Source: Capitulum mitella (Eukaryota > Arthropoda > Thecostraca > Pollicipedomorpha > Pollicipedidae). Taken from it: a stretch of DNA of 64,000 bases. The stretch is taken from assembly GCA_030062745.1 (NCBI GenBank), contig CP099840.1, positions 32,057,006-32,121,005 on the forward strand, in the 5' to 3' direction. Under the pieces are notes generated by a model that worked only from the letters and a program-made list of their open reading frames with translations, did no database searches and was not told the DNA's origin. Both the position numbers and the translations under genes were made by a program. Shown piece after piece: positions 24,597 to 35,500 of this stretch; within the stretch, counting starts at the first letter, position 1, and each line of letters opens with the position of its first letter.

Positions 24597-26325
24597 GCCG
24601 GAGAGACGGAGAGGCTGACGCCTGTCTCCGTCTCTGTTCTCTGTCGGTAGAGCCTGGCCTACCATCCCCGTCTCTTCTGCCTCTGCCGACGCGGCCAGGC
24701 CCCCTGTCTCCGTTTCCGCCCCCTCTGCCGGCAGGGGCTGGCGGGCCGGCTGCACCACGGAGAGCTGCCGCTGGCGTCGCTTCGACCCGAGCTCAGCGCT
24801 GCAGCTGACCGCTGACGAGCTGAGCAGCGAGCCGCCGCTGCCGTCGCTGCAGCCGCAGCCGCCGGCCGCCCTGCTGGCGGTGGGCCGCGCCCGCCGCGCC
24901 GCCCGGCTCTCCCGGCTGGACCGGCTGGCGCTGAACGAGGCGTACGGCTGCGGCCGGCCGCCGCGTCCCTGCCCGGCCCGCCGCGCCTGCAAGAACGGCG
25001 GCGTCCTGGACGAGTGGTGCGGCTGCGCGTGTCCGGCGGGGTTCGCCGGCGCCGACTGCGGCTCCAGACAGCGCGGGCCGCCGCCGCCGGACGCCGCCTG
25101 CGTCCGCCACCTGGAGCAGGGCGCCGAGCTCGACCTGGCCGCGCTCGGCTTCCTCGCCGACGATCTGTCGGCGTCGGTCGACTTTTGCGTGGTGAGCCTG
25201 CGGACGACGTTCGAGCGGCCGCGGCTGGCGGTCAGCATGGCGGGGCTGGACGCCGTGTCCAGTATGTCGAGCCAGCAGGCCGCCGAACTGTTTTCAGAGG
25301 CGATTTTGTGTACGATGAAGATGTACATGTTCCGAAATGGGAGTTTTATCAGAGCCTTCTGCATCCTGGACTATTTAGGGGAATATCTGTCGCTTAGTGT
25401 GTCTAGCAATGCTGTGGATATGTTGCTCTGGTTAGACGCGTCTCAGGTGCACGTCAGGAAGATGATGCTGGAAGCTCGTTTGGTTGTTCGAGCGAATGAG
25501 GACCCGTTTAAGAACCTGACGAACAACAGATCTGCCCCCTTCTCGAATCCAAAAATGCGCTCCTTGAGGGAGAAGGTCAACAACCAGCGGCTTATCATTC
25601 TTGCTTGTGTTATTTTTTCCCTTATGGGACTAAATTATGTCATCATTGTCGCCTTCCGGAAGTACTGGGAACGTAAATATGGCACCTCTAGCATTGTCCG
25701 ATCATCAGGGAGTTGGCGAGCAGTGGGTGACGAAGAGGAGCCAGAAGACTGGACAATCAAGGTAAGCTATTCTGATACCACTTGTGATGCAGACGAGGAA
25801 AAAAGCAACACAGGAACTCCCATTTTCGGGAGCAGCTTTTTTGGAACAGAAAAGCCTTCCGACAAGCCAAACAAAGAAGAAGCTTCCCATAAAGACGCAA
25901 TGGCCTCAAACGCTCCCGCTGAAACTCCAAAATCTCCACAAACCAAAAAACGAGTAAGTTTCAGCGACCAAGCCGGCTCACCGAGGGCAAGCAATCAAAC
26001 TTCAAAAGAGAGTGTTCTTGATACAGAGGAAAGACCCTCTGCCACCGCCCCTCCGGAGCCTGAACAACCCGAATCGTCGTCAGAAGATTTAGATGCCATC
26101 GGGCCGGACTCCGCAACGCAGAGCCCAGAACCCGTGGAAGACAGCAGAGAGCCTATTTCTGACGAAGAAATCAATTCTGAGTCATCCACCAGTTCAGACT
26201 TGTGGAGCTCCACGTCCTCGTCGAGTGATTTTGATGAATCTGTATCAGTGAGGCTGTCCTTTATGCAGAAACTGAAAAGATGGCTTACCAGGAGATCGAA
26301 AAAAACTTCCAATGAAATACAATGA
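18925..26325 (+). CDS. membrane-anchored astacin-like pseudoprotease (5' incomplete)
   Basis: Two exons are supported. Exon a is 18,925 to about 19,313 (GTGCGT donor; an alternative at 19,367 keeps the same phase). Exon b is 24,735-26,325, after a GCCGGCAG acceptor, and joins in phase 2. Exon a opens with an astacin N-terminal signature (IPYALD...SLSASQR, then TCIRF) and reaches the zinc site at 19,186-19,218, H-L-V-G-H-I-L-G-L-P-H. The three zinc ligands of HExxHxxGxxH are present, but the catalytic Glu is Leu. Exon b begins just before the Met-turn, which reads S-A-L-Q-L instead of SxMHY (24,793-24,807). The domain closes with the usual LSRLDRLALNEAYGC. Next come a Cys-rich EGF-like module (about 24,970-25,062), a CUB-like region (about 25,090-25,490), a transmembrane helix (about 25,591-25,657) and a Ser/Glu/Pro-rich tail of about 220 residues. 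Astacins are secreted or membrane zinc endopeptidases; by sequence this one should be inactive. Signal, propeptide and further 5' exons were not found. Confidence 0.8.
19430..20300. repeat. AGGTCA-rich repeat-like sequence in the astacin-like intron
   Basis: Noncoding sequence with clustered AGGTCA/TGACC words (for example around 19,585-19,600, 19,740-19,755 and 20,058-20,080). It resembles in style the sequences at 1-960 and 10.0-11.0 kb. Confidence 0.4.
20300..22780. other. intronic sequence, nothing identified
   Basis: A GC-rich patch (20,640-20,990) is open on both strands without recognisable motifs. A purine-rich run with a G tract (21,180-21,300) and a short TA repeat (about 21,450-21,465) follow. 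No RNA gene was recognised. Confidence 0.35.
22794..23156 (+). CDS. hypothetical ORF with one hydrophobic helix
   Basis: A 120-aa ORF from a true ATG, with a second ATG at 22,872. It lies inside the large intron of the astacin-like gene. A strongly hydrophobic segment around residues 30-58 ends in VNALTSLML followed by a basic residue. That layout (VN-x4-LML, basic residues, later GSD) is shared with the ORF at 23,807-24,073. No family is recognised. It may be an alternative or decayed membrane-anchor exon, or chance. Confidence 0.25.
   Translation: MRNVDGTLWIGNYNADVSNFRRICRTMTLRVAIFVRLLWSLWVWFCGLIVLVNALTSLMLRSRQFYMLTYDLGSDHILHDFLGPQLETLIFFNQEMFLSERRKNLYRTLVAKGLITFGPS
23807..24073 (+). CDS. 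possible duplicated membrane-anchor exon
   Basis: An open stretch of 88 codons without an ATG start, ending in a TGA. A hydrophobic helix (LVIYGILMFVNLVVTLMLL) is followed by KRIF. By eye this resembles the transmembrane segment of the astacin-like gene 1.6 kb downstream (VIFSLMGLNYVIIVAF then RKYW). It also shares the VN-x4-LML pattern with the ORF at 22,794-23,156. It could be an alternative last exon or a relic of exon duplication. No clear acceptor was found. Confidence 0.25.
   Translation: MALRGQNKHCFVDELLLCTPLPSINVAEVALNSSHAVPHHLPDRKPLSASLTTILVIYGILMFVNLVVTLMLLKRIFNGSLQQPIGSD
24541..24597. repeat. (CT)n microsatellite upstream of the astacin-like exon b
   Basis: A C run followed by a nearly uninterrupted CT repeat, ending about 140 bases before the exon b acceptor at 24,734. 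Ser/Leu-rich and Arg/Glu-rich ORFs through it are artefacts. Confidence 0.9.
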
Positions 26326-27050
26326 CCGTGCAAAATGTCTGGAACAAATTGGTATAAATGCGCCATATCGAAAGTTTTACACGCGTATTTAGTATGACAC
26401 TTCCCCGAACAGCAAAAAGAAAATAACAACTGGAACCCCTAGCCAATAGCTCCGACACGGGTTTTTACTCAGAGTGTTGAGGGAGGTCAAAGGCTATCTA
26501 TAGTTCGTATTTGTATTTGTATTTGCCACCTTCCCGATACAAGAGAAAATCTCGCTTGGAATTAATATTTTCAACTGCACATGAGTAGACAGCTCAAGCT
26601 GTCCAAACTGCATCGGGGAAGCTGATTCCGCCCCCAGTAAGCTAAAATTTGCATTAAAAGATGCCGTTTTGGTCTAAATCCATTGAAAAACCCCCACTGG
26701 TATCCATGCATGTTGGATATAATTGGAGGAATTAATTTGATTTTTGCGGCAATAATTGATAGTTTTCATAACAAAACAGAAACATTTCGGTTTGAAAATT
26801 CAAGAGTTGTGCTTGGGTCTCAAATTTCCTACGTCACGACACTTACTCCACTGCGAGCTCCGCATAATTATTATTCCTGTTGCCAGACTGCAGTGGCATT
26901 TTTACGACTGAAATCAGGGGCAGCAGGGGGGATTGGGAGAGGGGACAAAAGTATGTTTTTGTTCCCCTCCCCGAACAATATTGGGAGACCTCTTTTACCC
27001 GAACTGAAATTTTGTTGTTACATATGCTACCAGAATTCAGATAAGAGTAA
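26326..27050. other. 3' flank of the astacin-like gene
   Basis: Presumably 3' UTR then intergenic sequence. ATTAAA at about 26,653 is a possible poly(A) signal; no clean AATAAA is near the stop. Nothing else was identified. Confidence 0.3.
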
Positions 27051-27057
27051 AAAGCTA

Positions 27058-27765
27058 ACAGTCGATTCGAGACGTTCGAGACATTCGACACATTCGGTCA
27101 TCTGCAAAGTTGACAACTGATTCCAGACATTCCACACATTCGATGCATTCGCGTTTAAAGTTAGCAGTCGATTCGCGACACTCGACACATTCGATACAAT
27201 CACCGTGCGTTGTTTGGAGCCGATTTGCGACATTGGACGCATTCGATACATTCACTGTGTACAGTTCAGAGCCGATCCGAGATATTCGATACATTCAGCG
27301 TATACAACTTGCAGCCGATTAAAAACGTTCAGTGTGTTTGGTACATTCACTGAATACAGCTTGCAGCCGATTTAAGACGTTCAACACATTTAATACATTC
27401 ACTATGTACTGTTCGCAGCCGATTTGAGATATTCCACACGTCCGATACATTTATCATGTATAGTTGTCAGCCCATTCAAGCCATTCGACACATTCGACAC
27501 ATTATTCGTCGCAATTGTAAAGTTGACAGCCGATTCGAGACTTTTGACACATTTCACACATTCGCATTTGTAGTTTTAAGCCGATTTGATAAGCTCGCCA
27601 CATTTGATACATTCACCGCGTATACTTTGCAGCTGATTCAAGACATTCGTCACATTCGATACATTCACCGTGTATAATTTGCAGCCGATTCAAGACATCC
27701 GACACATTCGATACATCTACCGTATATTGTTTACAACCAATGTGAGACATTCGACACATTCGAAT
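27058..27765. repeat. minisatellite, period about 51 bp
   Basis: About 13 imperfect units recur, each with GCAGCCGATT, then GACATTCGACACATTCG and GATACATTCACCGTGTATA-like parts. GCCGAT-type landmarks recur about every 45-56 bases. The period is close to a multiple of three, so both strands carry repetitive ORFs. No evidence of coding. Confidence 0.9.
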
Positions 27766-27889
27766 TCACAGTGACTCAGACCAAGAATTAATTCCAAGGG
27801 TTAATTCAAAGAATTACTCAAATTTAGGTCAGATCAGATCAGATCACGTGACAGAACTAGGTGGTCTTTAATTAGGTTAAGGAGGCTGT

Positions 27890-28460
27890 TTCCGCATCAA
27901 AAGGCTCCTTTTTGGATCAGGGGGTCACTTCATGAATTGGATGGCTCCTCCTCAGGATCAGGAGGCCCTGTTTTGTATTAACGCCCCTTTGCTGGTTCAG
28001 GAGGCCCCTTTTATGGATCAGAAGACCCCTGTTCTGGATTCAGAGGCACCCTCTATATATCAGGAGACCCCTGTTCCAGACCAGGAGGATCAGTTTTGGG
28101 ATATGGAAGCCCCTTGCTGGATTGGGAGGTCCTCCTTTATGAACCAGGAGGCCCATGTTCTGGATTCGGAAGTGCCTTCTATGTATTCTATCCTATTCTA
28201 CGAACAGGAGGGTCCTGTTCCGGATCAGGTAGGTCAGTTTTTGGATATGGATGATCTTTGCTGCATTGAGAGACCCACTTTATGAATCAGGAGGCCCGTC
28301 CTTGATTAGGGGGTCCCCTTCATGTACCAGGAGGCCCCTGTTCTCGAACAGGAGGCTCTATTTTGAGAAGAAAGGGGTCCTTTGCTGGGTCGGGAAGTGA
28401 CCGGCATGAACCAGGAGGTCCCCCTACGAGGAGGCCCCATTTTGTCTAAGAGGCCCCGTA
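27890..28460. repeat. minisatellite, period about 21-23 bp
   Basis: Units of the type GGATCAGGAGGCCCCTGTTCT repeat imperfectly through the region. Where the period is 21 bp a + strand ORF (27,932-28,285) reads as 7-residue repeats of the QEAPxxD type. This is best explained by the repeat and not by a gene. Confidence 0.8.
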
Positions 28461-29800
28461 GAAAATTCCCCCCCCCCTCCCCTGCAACTCAAAATCCGTG
28501 CGCCGTGGCGCCGCACCTGACTGCCACTAAATGAAATAAAAGAAATAAAATAAAATAAGAGAGTTTTTCCGCGCCCCTACCGAGTCGCCTCATTTTGCTT
28601 CACAATATTGATGTTGAAGAGCGGATTGGTGGCAGCCCCAGGCACCTTCGCATTGGCGTCGGGGCCAGGTTCCTAGAAATCATCCCTCCAAAGTTTGTTC
28701 AGCTGGCCAACATTGTAAGACGTTTCCGTCACACAGATATGCTTTCGATTAAAGTGGTCAAGCTAAAAATTCGAAGGGTCAGGCGCCCGGCAGGAACGTA
28801 ATTTCAGTTAAAGGTGTTCATGTGCATTCTTGTCGGATGCCTAGGTGCACGAAAACGGCCCACGCCGGCGTTTTTCTTTGTGAGAGAACGAAGGACGCCG
28901 TCCTCGTGTTAGTTTTCTGAACACCGCGAGCCGAAACTTACTTCACACGAGGGCAGAGACGGTGTGACCACTGGAACGCTGGGGCGATGTGCCCCCCCCC
29001 CCCCTTTCGCCCGCCCTCTCATTGAACAATTTAATTCAAATAATTAATTCAACATTAACCCTAGCATGGGTTGATCGTCAAAGTGGCAAAATGGCTTGCG
29101 CTGCCCTTTTAATCATTCACGGCCAAAGCACATGATTTGTCTTAATTCTCCGGAATTCCAGGGCGTCCCAAGTCCCAGAGCATCAATGGATTCTCCGTCT
29201 TGTGAACGTTTATTTTGACATTTAAGGAGTCGAGGAGGCATGGCCATGTTCGAAGTCCACCGTTACGCCTGTTTTATACGCTGCCGTTCAGTAGTGACAC
29301 CTAGTATTTGAAGGAAATACTAAGCCTCTCATGGATTCACAGTAGACAGCAGCACTGTCGGAGCCAAGGGGGTCGGGAGACCGATCCCCTCCCCCCCTTA
29401 GGACTACATTTTTGTAAAAACCATTGCGTATTGTCTTCCCAGCGGTGGTTTTCGTATGATTTCAGGTCACACTGAACCCTACCCCCCCCCCCCCTTTAAG
29501 AAAGTCCTGGCTGCGCCCCTGGACAGCAGGTATGACACATAGAGGAGAACTGAGTATTCCTCGAGTGAAAACGCCTTCACATGACTCTGAAAATATCTTG
29601 AAGAAAGTATTTTCTTCCTCCTTAATTGTCTAACCAAATGTTGCCAGTACCGAGTGGTGCTCTTGTGAGAACAAACTCTGGTGAAATTAAAATTATATCG
29701 GTCTTTAGGATTTCGTGTGAAATTAGGAAGGGGTAAAATGGTCCAGTATTTTGATTTATGAGTTGGATTGCATAGGTAGCGATTTTCCTTTTAAAAATTT
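28461..29800. other. intergenic upstream of SEC63
   Basis: Several long C tracts (about 28,470-28,480, 28,990-29,003 and 29,483-29,495) and a TTAATTCAA-rich patch near 29,030. No gene identified. C-tract lengths are likely to be error-prone in assembly. Confidence 0.35.
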
Positions 29801-29819
29801 TTAGTCTCTAGTCACTCTC

Positions 29820-30215
29820 AAAACATGTGTTTGATGACGAAGACAAGAGTCAGCGAGTGCTGACCTACAAGCACAAATATGGCGCAACTGAGTCGAATAA
29901 CGGTGTCTTCACGGTGGATCGAAAGCTGCGGCGTGTCAGATGTTTCGCGGCGACGGTTTCTTGTGACAGAGCTTCGTGTGTCGTGACCGGTTACTTACGA
30001 AAGGGGACACAAAGTTTCGCCCTATCATTGTGGTCTTTTATCGCATTGTCCGAATTCGTGGTCTGGACTTATCAAAGTTTTTGGACGTGGTTTCGGTACG
30101 AAAGCGATTAGCTCGTCACGCTTTCACGCGCTTCCAAAAAGCTCTAAACCTAAACCATATGATATTTCGGTTATGGACTAGAAGTCTAACATTTAGTTCA
30201 TAGTGAAAGCTCACC
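29820..30215 (+). promoter_or_regulatory. putative SEC63 promoter/5' UTR region
   Basis: This stretch has normal to high CpG density (for example 29,920-29,965) and ends abruptly at about 30,169, just before the SEC63 ATG, where a nearly CpG-free tract begins. An unmethylated promoter next to a methylated gene body would produce this boundary. No TATA box or initiator was recognised. The role is inferred from position and composition only. Confidence 0.4.
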
Positions 30216-32529
30216 ATGGCAGGTCAAAAGTTTGAATATGATGAAAGTGGTTCTACATTTTACTATTTTCTTCTTTGTTTCTTGGGATTAGTATTAGCCC
30301 CAGCATCATATGTGTATTTCATCAAAGATGACAAGAAAGGTAAGTGCTAATCGACATATATCCAAACTAGTCCAGATGATGTCCCATATTTTATGGATAT
30401 ATTCTGAGATATTTGGACTATGTACATTCAGTCCTGTCACAAATGTAATGGCTTGAAAGTTATGTTAAGAGTGTTTGTCCAGTAAAACCACTGTGCTAAC
30501 AGTCTGAAAATTCATGGTGATTTGTTGCTATCTGCTCTTATAGAATTATGGCCACCACATAAACAGCTGCATTTGTCTTAGGAAGTAACTAGAATGTCTG
30601 GTTCCAGTCTTCACTATTTGCAAACTGTGTTTAAATTTTTGTGAAGAAATATTAAGATTTCTTAACAGTGCTGGTTGGCACTCAGATAATAATAGATGAG
30701 CCACTGTGATTGGTAGCTTAGTTGGTGGAGGACTGGTTTCTTTGTCCTAGAAAGACAAGTTTGAGTCACTACATTTTGTGATTTTTAGCCTGCTGGTTGG
30801 TTGACATCTGGCAAGCATAGGGCCATATGGCTGTCTGACAGACTTTGTGAAGCCATGGAATTTGTTATTTTGTTTGAACTCCTATGCATAATTCTGGAGT
30901 TCCCATCTGTCCTGTACTCTTTTCTCACTGAGGTCCTGTGAGCACTCTACCCTAACAATAGTATCATCTTTGGAATGTGTGTGTCAGCAATAGAATGGGC
31001 TTTGTATATGGCATCTGGTTAGCAAAATTTGAAACCACCAGGGCCTTTTGCACTGAGATACATGGCAGTCTGAATGGTAAGTTCCTTTTAGTTGTCTCTG
31101 ATGAAAGGTCTCTGATGATTGTCTCTGTAGATCTGAAGCCAGGTGCTGGCATCCAGGTCCTTGTGGAAGGAATTTTGACTGGGGTGCCAGGCCTTCCAGT
31201 CTGGCATTCTAGTAACATCTACCTACTGTGGTGATGTACAAACTTATAAGCAAATCAGAATTTAACCAGTATCAATATTGAGTTCGCCATTCTTTTTGCA
31301 GAACACATTTAGACCTGATTCTATATTCAACAACTGTGAATCAGTATCAGGATAAGAAATGCATTTTGACTCAATAATCAAAGTCAGGTTGATTCAAAAA
31401 GTTCTTGGAAATCAATTCAGGGAATTGGTTTCCAAATCCTGGTTCATCTCAATGCTTGCTTTGTTCATGTAATAAATGAGGTTATTTATCACTAATATTT
31501 ATAAGAATAAGTGACAACCATGAGGTCTATCAGTATTGATAACAGATGCCTAAATGAGAATTGGAAAGGAAAATTCTGGTTATTATGCAATGGAAGGTGA
31601 AATATTTCCTTTACTGCTGCCACTTTGTTAAACATAGATGTAAGGAGTTTTAGTTGCAAGTGATTACTGGTAAACATTTTTGTCCTCACCCTTGACCCCA
31701 AACACCAACATATTGATATACTGGAACTGTTAACATCTAGATGGTCAGTGCAAATTGAATTTGGGCACAATGCAGTATGGCCATGCATACTGATGCCATG
31801 TAGCATGTGATTCACCCTGTCATTGTTCCTTCATACTCTCCTATAATCTCAGTCAACTCTTGTGATAACATGGGTCCCAGGATTTGGCTATTGCATTTAT
31901 CACAAAAAAGTGGCACAGGTCTTGTTACTTTGTGTAAAACTTAATCTTAAATTTAATCACAAATCATGAATCATGAATGGGATTTGTGGCTCTGCAGTCA
32001 GAAATGGCCTTTGAATCCAAATTGAATCAATTCTCTGTGGGCTGAAAATCAGAACTGAATCCATACCCCCATGAATCACCTACAAGTCAGGTCATGTAAA
32101 AATTAAGTTACAGAAACTCACAGATATTTGAATGCAACCCTTAGGAGCAAGATCTTTTTAAATTGGCTAAGTGGTTTATTATGCTGAAATTACCTTTTTC
32201 AAACCATGCATTTTTCCTTGGAAAGGGATCATTTTTCCTGATTATTAACCTTCTCATAAGTGATGAGATTGTGTAAACCCCACCATCCCTATGTTTTGAT
32301 CCTTGCCATTTCAAAAGTAGTCCTGCATTTTGCCCTAGGTAGTCTCATTGACCTTTAGGTATGGTTTTCAGGTCACAGATGTACCAGAAAAATATTTTTA
32401 TAGAAGCATAGCCAAATATATTGGAGCATGTTGTTAATGAACAGTTCAGAAGACTGATGTGGACTAGACAACAATAACATTTGAGATGTCATTTGGCATT
32501 ATGTTCTGTAATCAAACCACACATACCAG
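30170..32529. other. CpG-depleted tract over SEC63 exon 1 and intron 1
   Basis: Reading base by base, I find only two CG dinucleotides in about 2.36 kb (30,352 and 31,285), while TG and CA are common. Flanking sequence on both sides has ordinary CpG density. This is the footprint expected from long-term cytosine methylation in the germ line. Confidence 0.8.
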
Positions 32530-35500
32530 CGCATTGGGTTCCATTTCTAAGAAGATACTTTGGGACCACTATGATTTTGATATTGCACCGAAGGGTGTCA
32601 TAGGTCAAGTGAGGTTAAATATCAGGCCATTTTGGATTTTAATGAGCTCTGAGCATGTTGGGTTGGCATGGGTAAAATGAGCTTTTGCCTTGTGAGAAGA
32701 CAAGAAGTTGTGAAAAGTGGTCACTCTCAAGGCAAAAATGCATTGTTTAGAAAAAGTTGAATTCTTCAGAAGAAGAGCACTTAGAAATAAAATAGTCCTG
32801 GTTTCTGGGCTATGGGCTGGATGAAAGATACTTGTTTTTTTGCAGAGCCAGTGTTTTCTTCGCCTGTAACCTAATGCCTACCCCGACTTTTTCCCTGTCA
32901 TATGTTGGCAGCATTGTTTTGGGTTTCCCTTTTCAGTGTCACGCCCATGTGACCACCGCGAAATGGCCGCAGTAGCCGAAGTGCTGTATAAAACTCAGTC
33001 GTCATCATTCTTTTCAGTGTCACTGCAGCATAAAAAAAAATGTTATCAGCAGATGTCATTTGCGTGCATCATCACGAATGATCCAGGCGTACGAAAAAAA
33101 TGACATTTGAAGCATTTTTGCAGTGACTACATTTGGAAACGTCTGACTTCACCTCAGAAGACCCCGTATTTATTGTATTAACATACATATTTATTTTACA
33201 TGTGTTCCATGAACACACATAACTCTGTTTTTGTATTCATTATCACTGGTGATACGAGCGCCGCTGTAAAAATGGACGGACAAGGCATTTTTGCAGTGAT
33301 TGCATATGAAGAAATAGTGCATCTCCACTGAAAACCCTCTATTATATTTTATTATTTCGAGCATTCCAGTTGCCCCTCCCCCACTTCCCCAGTTTTGCCT
33401 CGATGGGGGGGGAATGGGCTGGCGATTCCACTGCAGAGGCTGAGCCCCCTCAGATAACATAACAAGTTAATGAGGGGACCTGTCAGGCACAGCCGAGACC
33501 AAGAAAACTGGAAATGTTTAGAGGTGTAGCCGAAGTTGCCGTGAAGTGAAATGAGCTACAGGCTGCTTCTTGCAGGCATATGGCATTTGCCATTGAGTCC
33601 GTGCGTTTTAATGAAGAGCTCTCGGGCAAAACGGGTGGGCAGTATTACAGTATGGAATGGGACAAAACATAGGCTTAATATCTCAGATGTTTTTAAGGCA
33701 TCCAAACGGAACTTCACTTCACAGACACTTGGTCAGTTTTTATGCTACTCTTTTTTAGTGAAAAACGCAGTTTCTCTGGTTGTCAGCAGAGCGAGCGCGC
33801 GCAGACGCGCCGCAACATTTTTCGCGGCACTTCGCAACATTTTTCGTGGCACTTCGGGGTCCAGTCGAGAGGTAACCTGCCGGATCTGGCGCCCCAGGCC
33901 GTCACCCGAGGTTGCGAACCAACGTCTTCGGTAGACCCACTGCTTGACTACACACCGCATGTCTTCTATGGGGCGCAGCTGGAGCATGCAGGAGGGGGGA
34001 GGGGGGATTTTCGTCATGTGCCACTCAGGATACAATGGCCTCCGCCAGTAAAGCCGGCGGTCTCTTCGCGTGATGCGTGCCGGCCAGGTCTGACCAACAT
34101 AAGCAACCCCTCTGAGGGTAGTGATCATCAAAAAAAGGAAATCGGGACTTCCTTCAGACAACTCTGTCGGTAGACGTCGCCGTCGACATTACCCCTGCTG
34201 GGCGTAATCACAGGCCGAGTTACACCCGGTGGAGATAACCTCATCCAAACCAGCAGCTTCCTGGGAAACTTGCCCTCTGGCCTCTGCGTGACTTTTGCTG
34301 ACACGTCTCATGTCAGCAGTGCCTTCCTTCATTCATTTTTGTTTTTACCTTGCTCTTTGCACACGTTAAGTGGGTGCTTATACATGTGCGCATCAGTGTA
34401 GTTTGCCAAGGCGTTCCTTAATGTTTGTTTCAGATGAAGTGTCTGAAACACAGGACACCAACACTTGTCAGTGCAGTGGCTGCGTGCGAAAACGGCATTT
34501 GCTGAAACTGAAGGAGCCGTCTAGAAAATGGAAGCGGAGAACTATGTAAGACTGTGGCCCGTATTGTGGACAAGAAGACACACAGTCTGCTAGTGCCATA
34601 CAGCATCGGTGGTGTCGAATAGGAAAGATTTTCTTTGTGACGGGACTTTTATAAGTACATCTTTTGCAGGCACTTTGCCTCCTGATTTGTAATGAACTTA
34701 ACCAGATTCCGCGATGCTGGTTTTCCTGGTTTTCATGTGCCGCAATACTGTGCAAGTGGTATTGACCTGCTGCTGGCCATTGACCCACACATTGCCATGT
34801 TACTGGGCAGGCGTGGTGAATTTAACCCCAGTAATCAACCGAAGCCTAATCAGTGAACCCCTCACGTCTGCCTGTCGCCAGTCCACGAAACCCCGTAATT
34901 CTTCCACCGGAACAGTCGGCCCGCGGCCATGGTGCCGGCAGTGACCGCCGTTTGACCCCGCAGCCAGGTGCTCCTGGTACTGGGCTGGATCGCCGTCGCC
35001 ATGCTGGTGCAGAGGGTGCGCGAGTTCGACTACGAGTACGCCAACTTCGACCCGTACGACATCCTCGGGGTCTCTCCGGTGCGTGCGGCAGGCGCAGCCC
35101 TTCCCGGCACGCGCGGAATGTTCCGAGTACATGCAGAGATGCCTGGGAGACGCGACTTGGGTCTGACAGCAGTCGGATTGGCGGACTGTGGCGAAACTGG
35201 GCTGGGTCGGAGATGTTTCGCTGCAGGAAAAAGGCCTCGATAACGCCGTTTTCCCCTTTTTAACGGGTTGGCGGTAGGTCAGCTATGTTCGTGCTGTAAT
35301 AGTGCATTGGACAGTAAGATGTGTATTATAATGTTTTGTGTGAACTGTGCGGTTTTCTTTTGCGTTCGGTTGAATCCTCCTTTGATACTCGAATCGCGTT
35401 CAAGTGCCTGCGTTGTTTCACAGGTGTGCGCGATGACCAGTTTGTCGTGCATGAAGACACTCGTGTGGTAGGAATGAAGAATCTTCAGTGGTCTCAGTGG

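Noticed and set aside
24498-25364. - strand 288-aa ORF
   Set aside because: Antisense to the GC-rich astacin/EGF exon and the CT microsatellite. The + strand frame has recognisable domains; this one has none.
25758-25788. Possible intron between GTAAGC and TGATGCAG inside the pseudo-astacin exon
   Set aside because: About 31 bases is too short for an animal intron, and the frame stays open with consistent composition.
27058-28460. CRISPR-like arrays
   Set aside because: Repeats are head-to-tail without unique spacers, in an animal genome; these are minisatellites.
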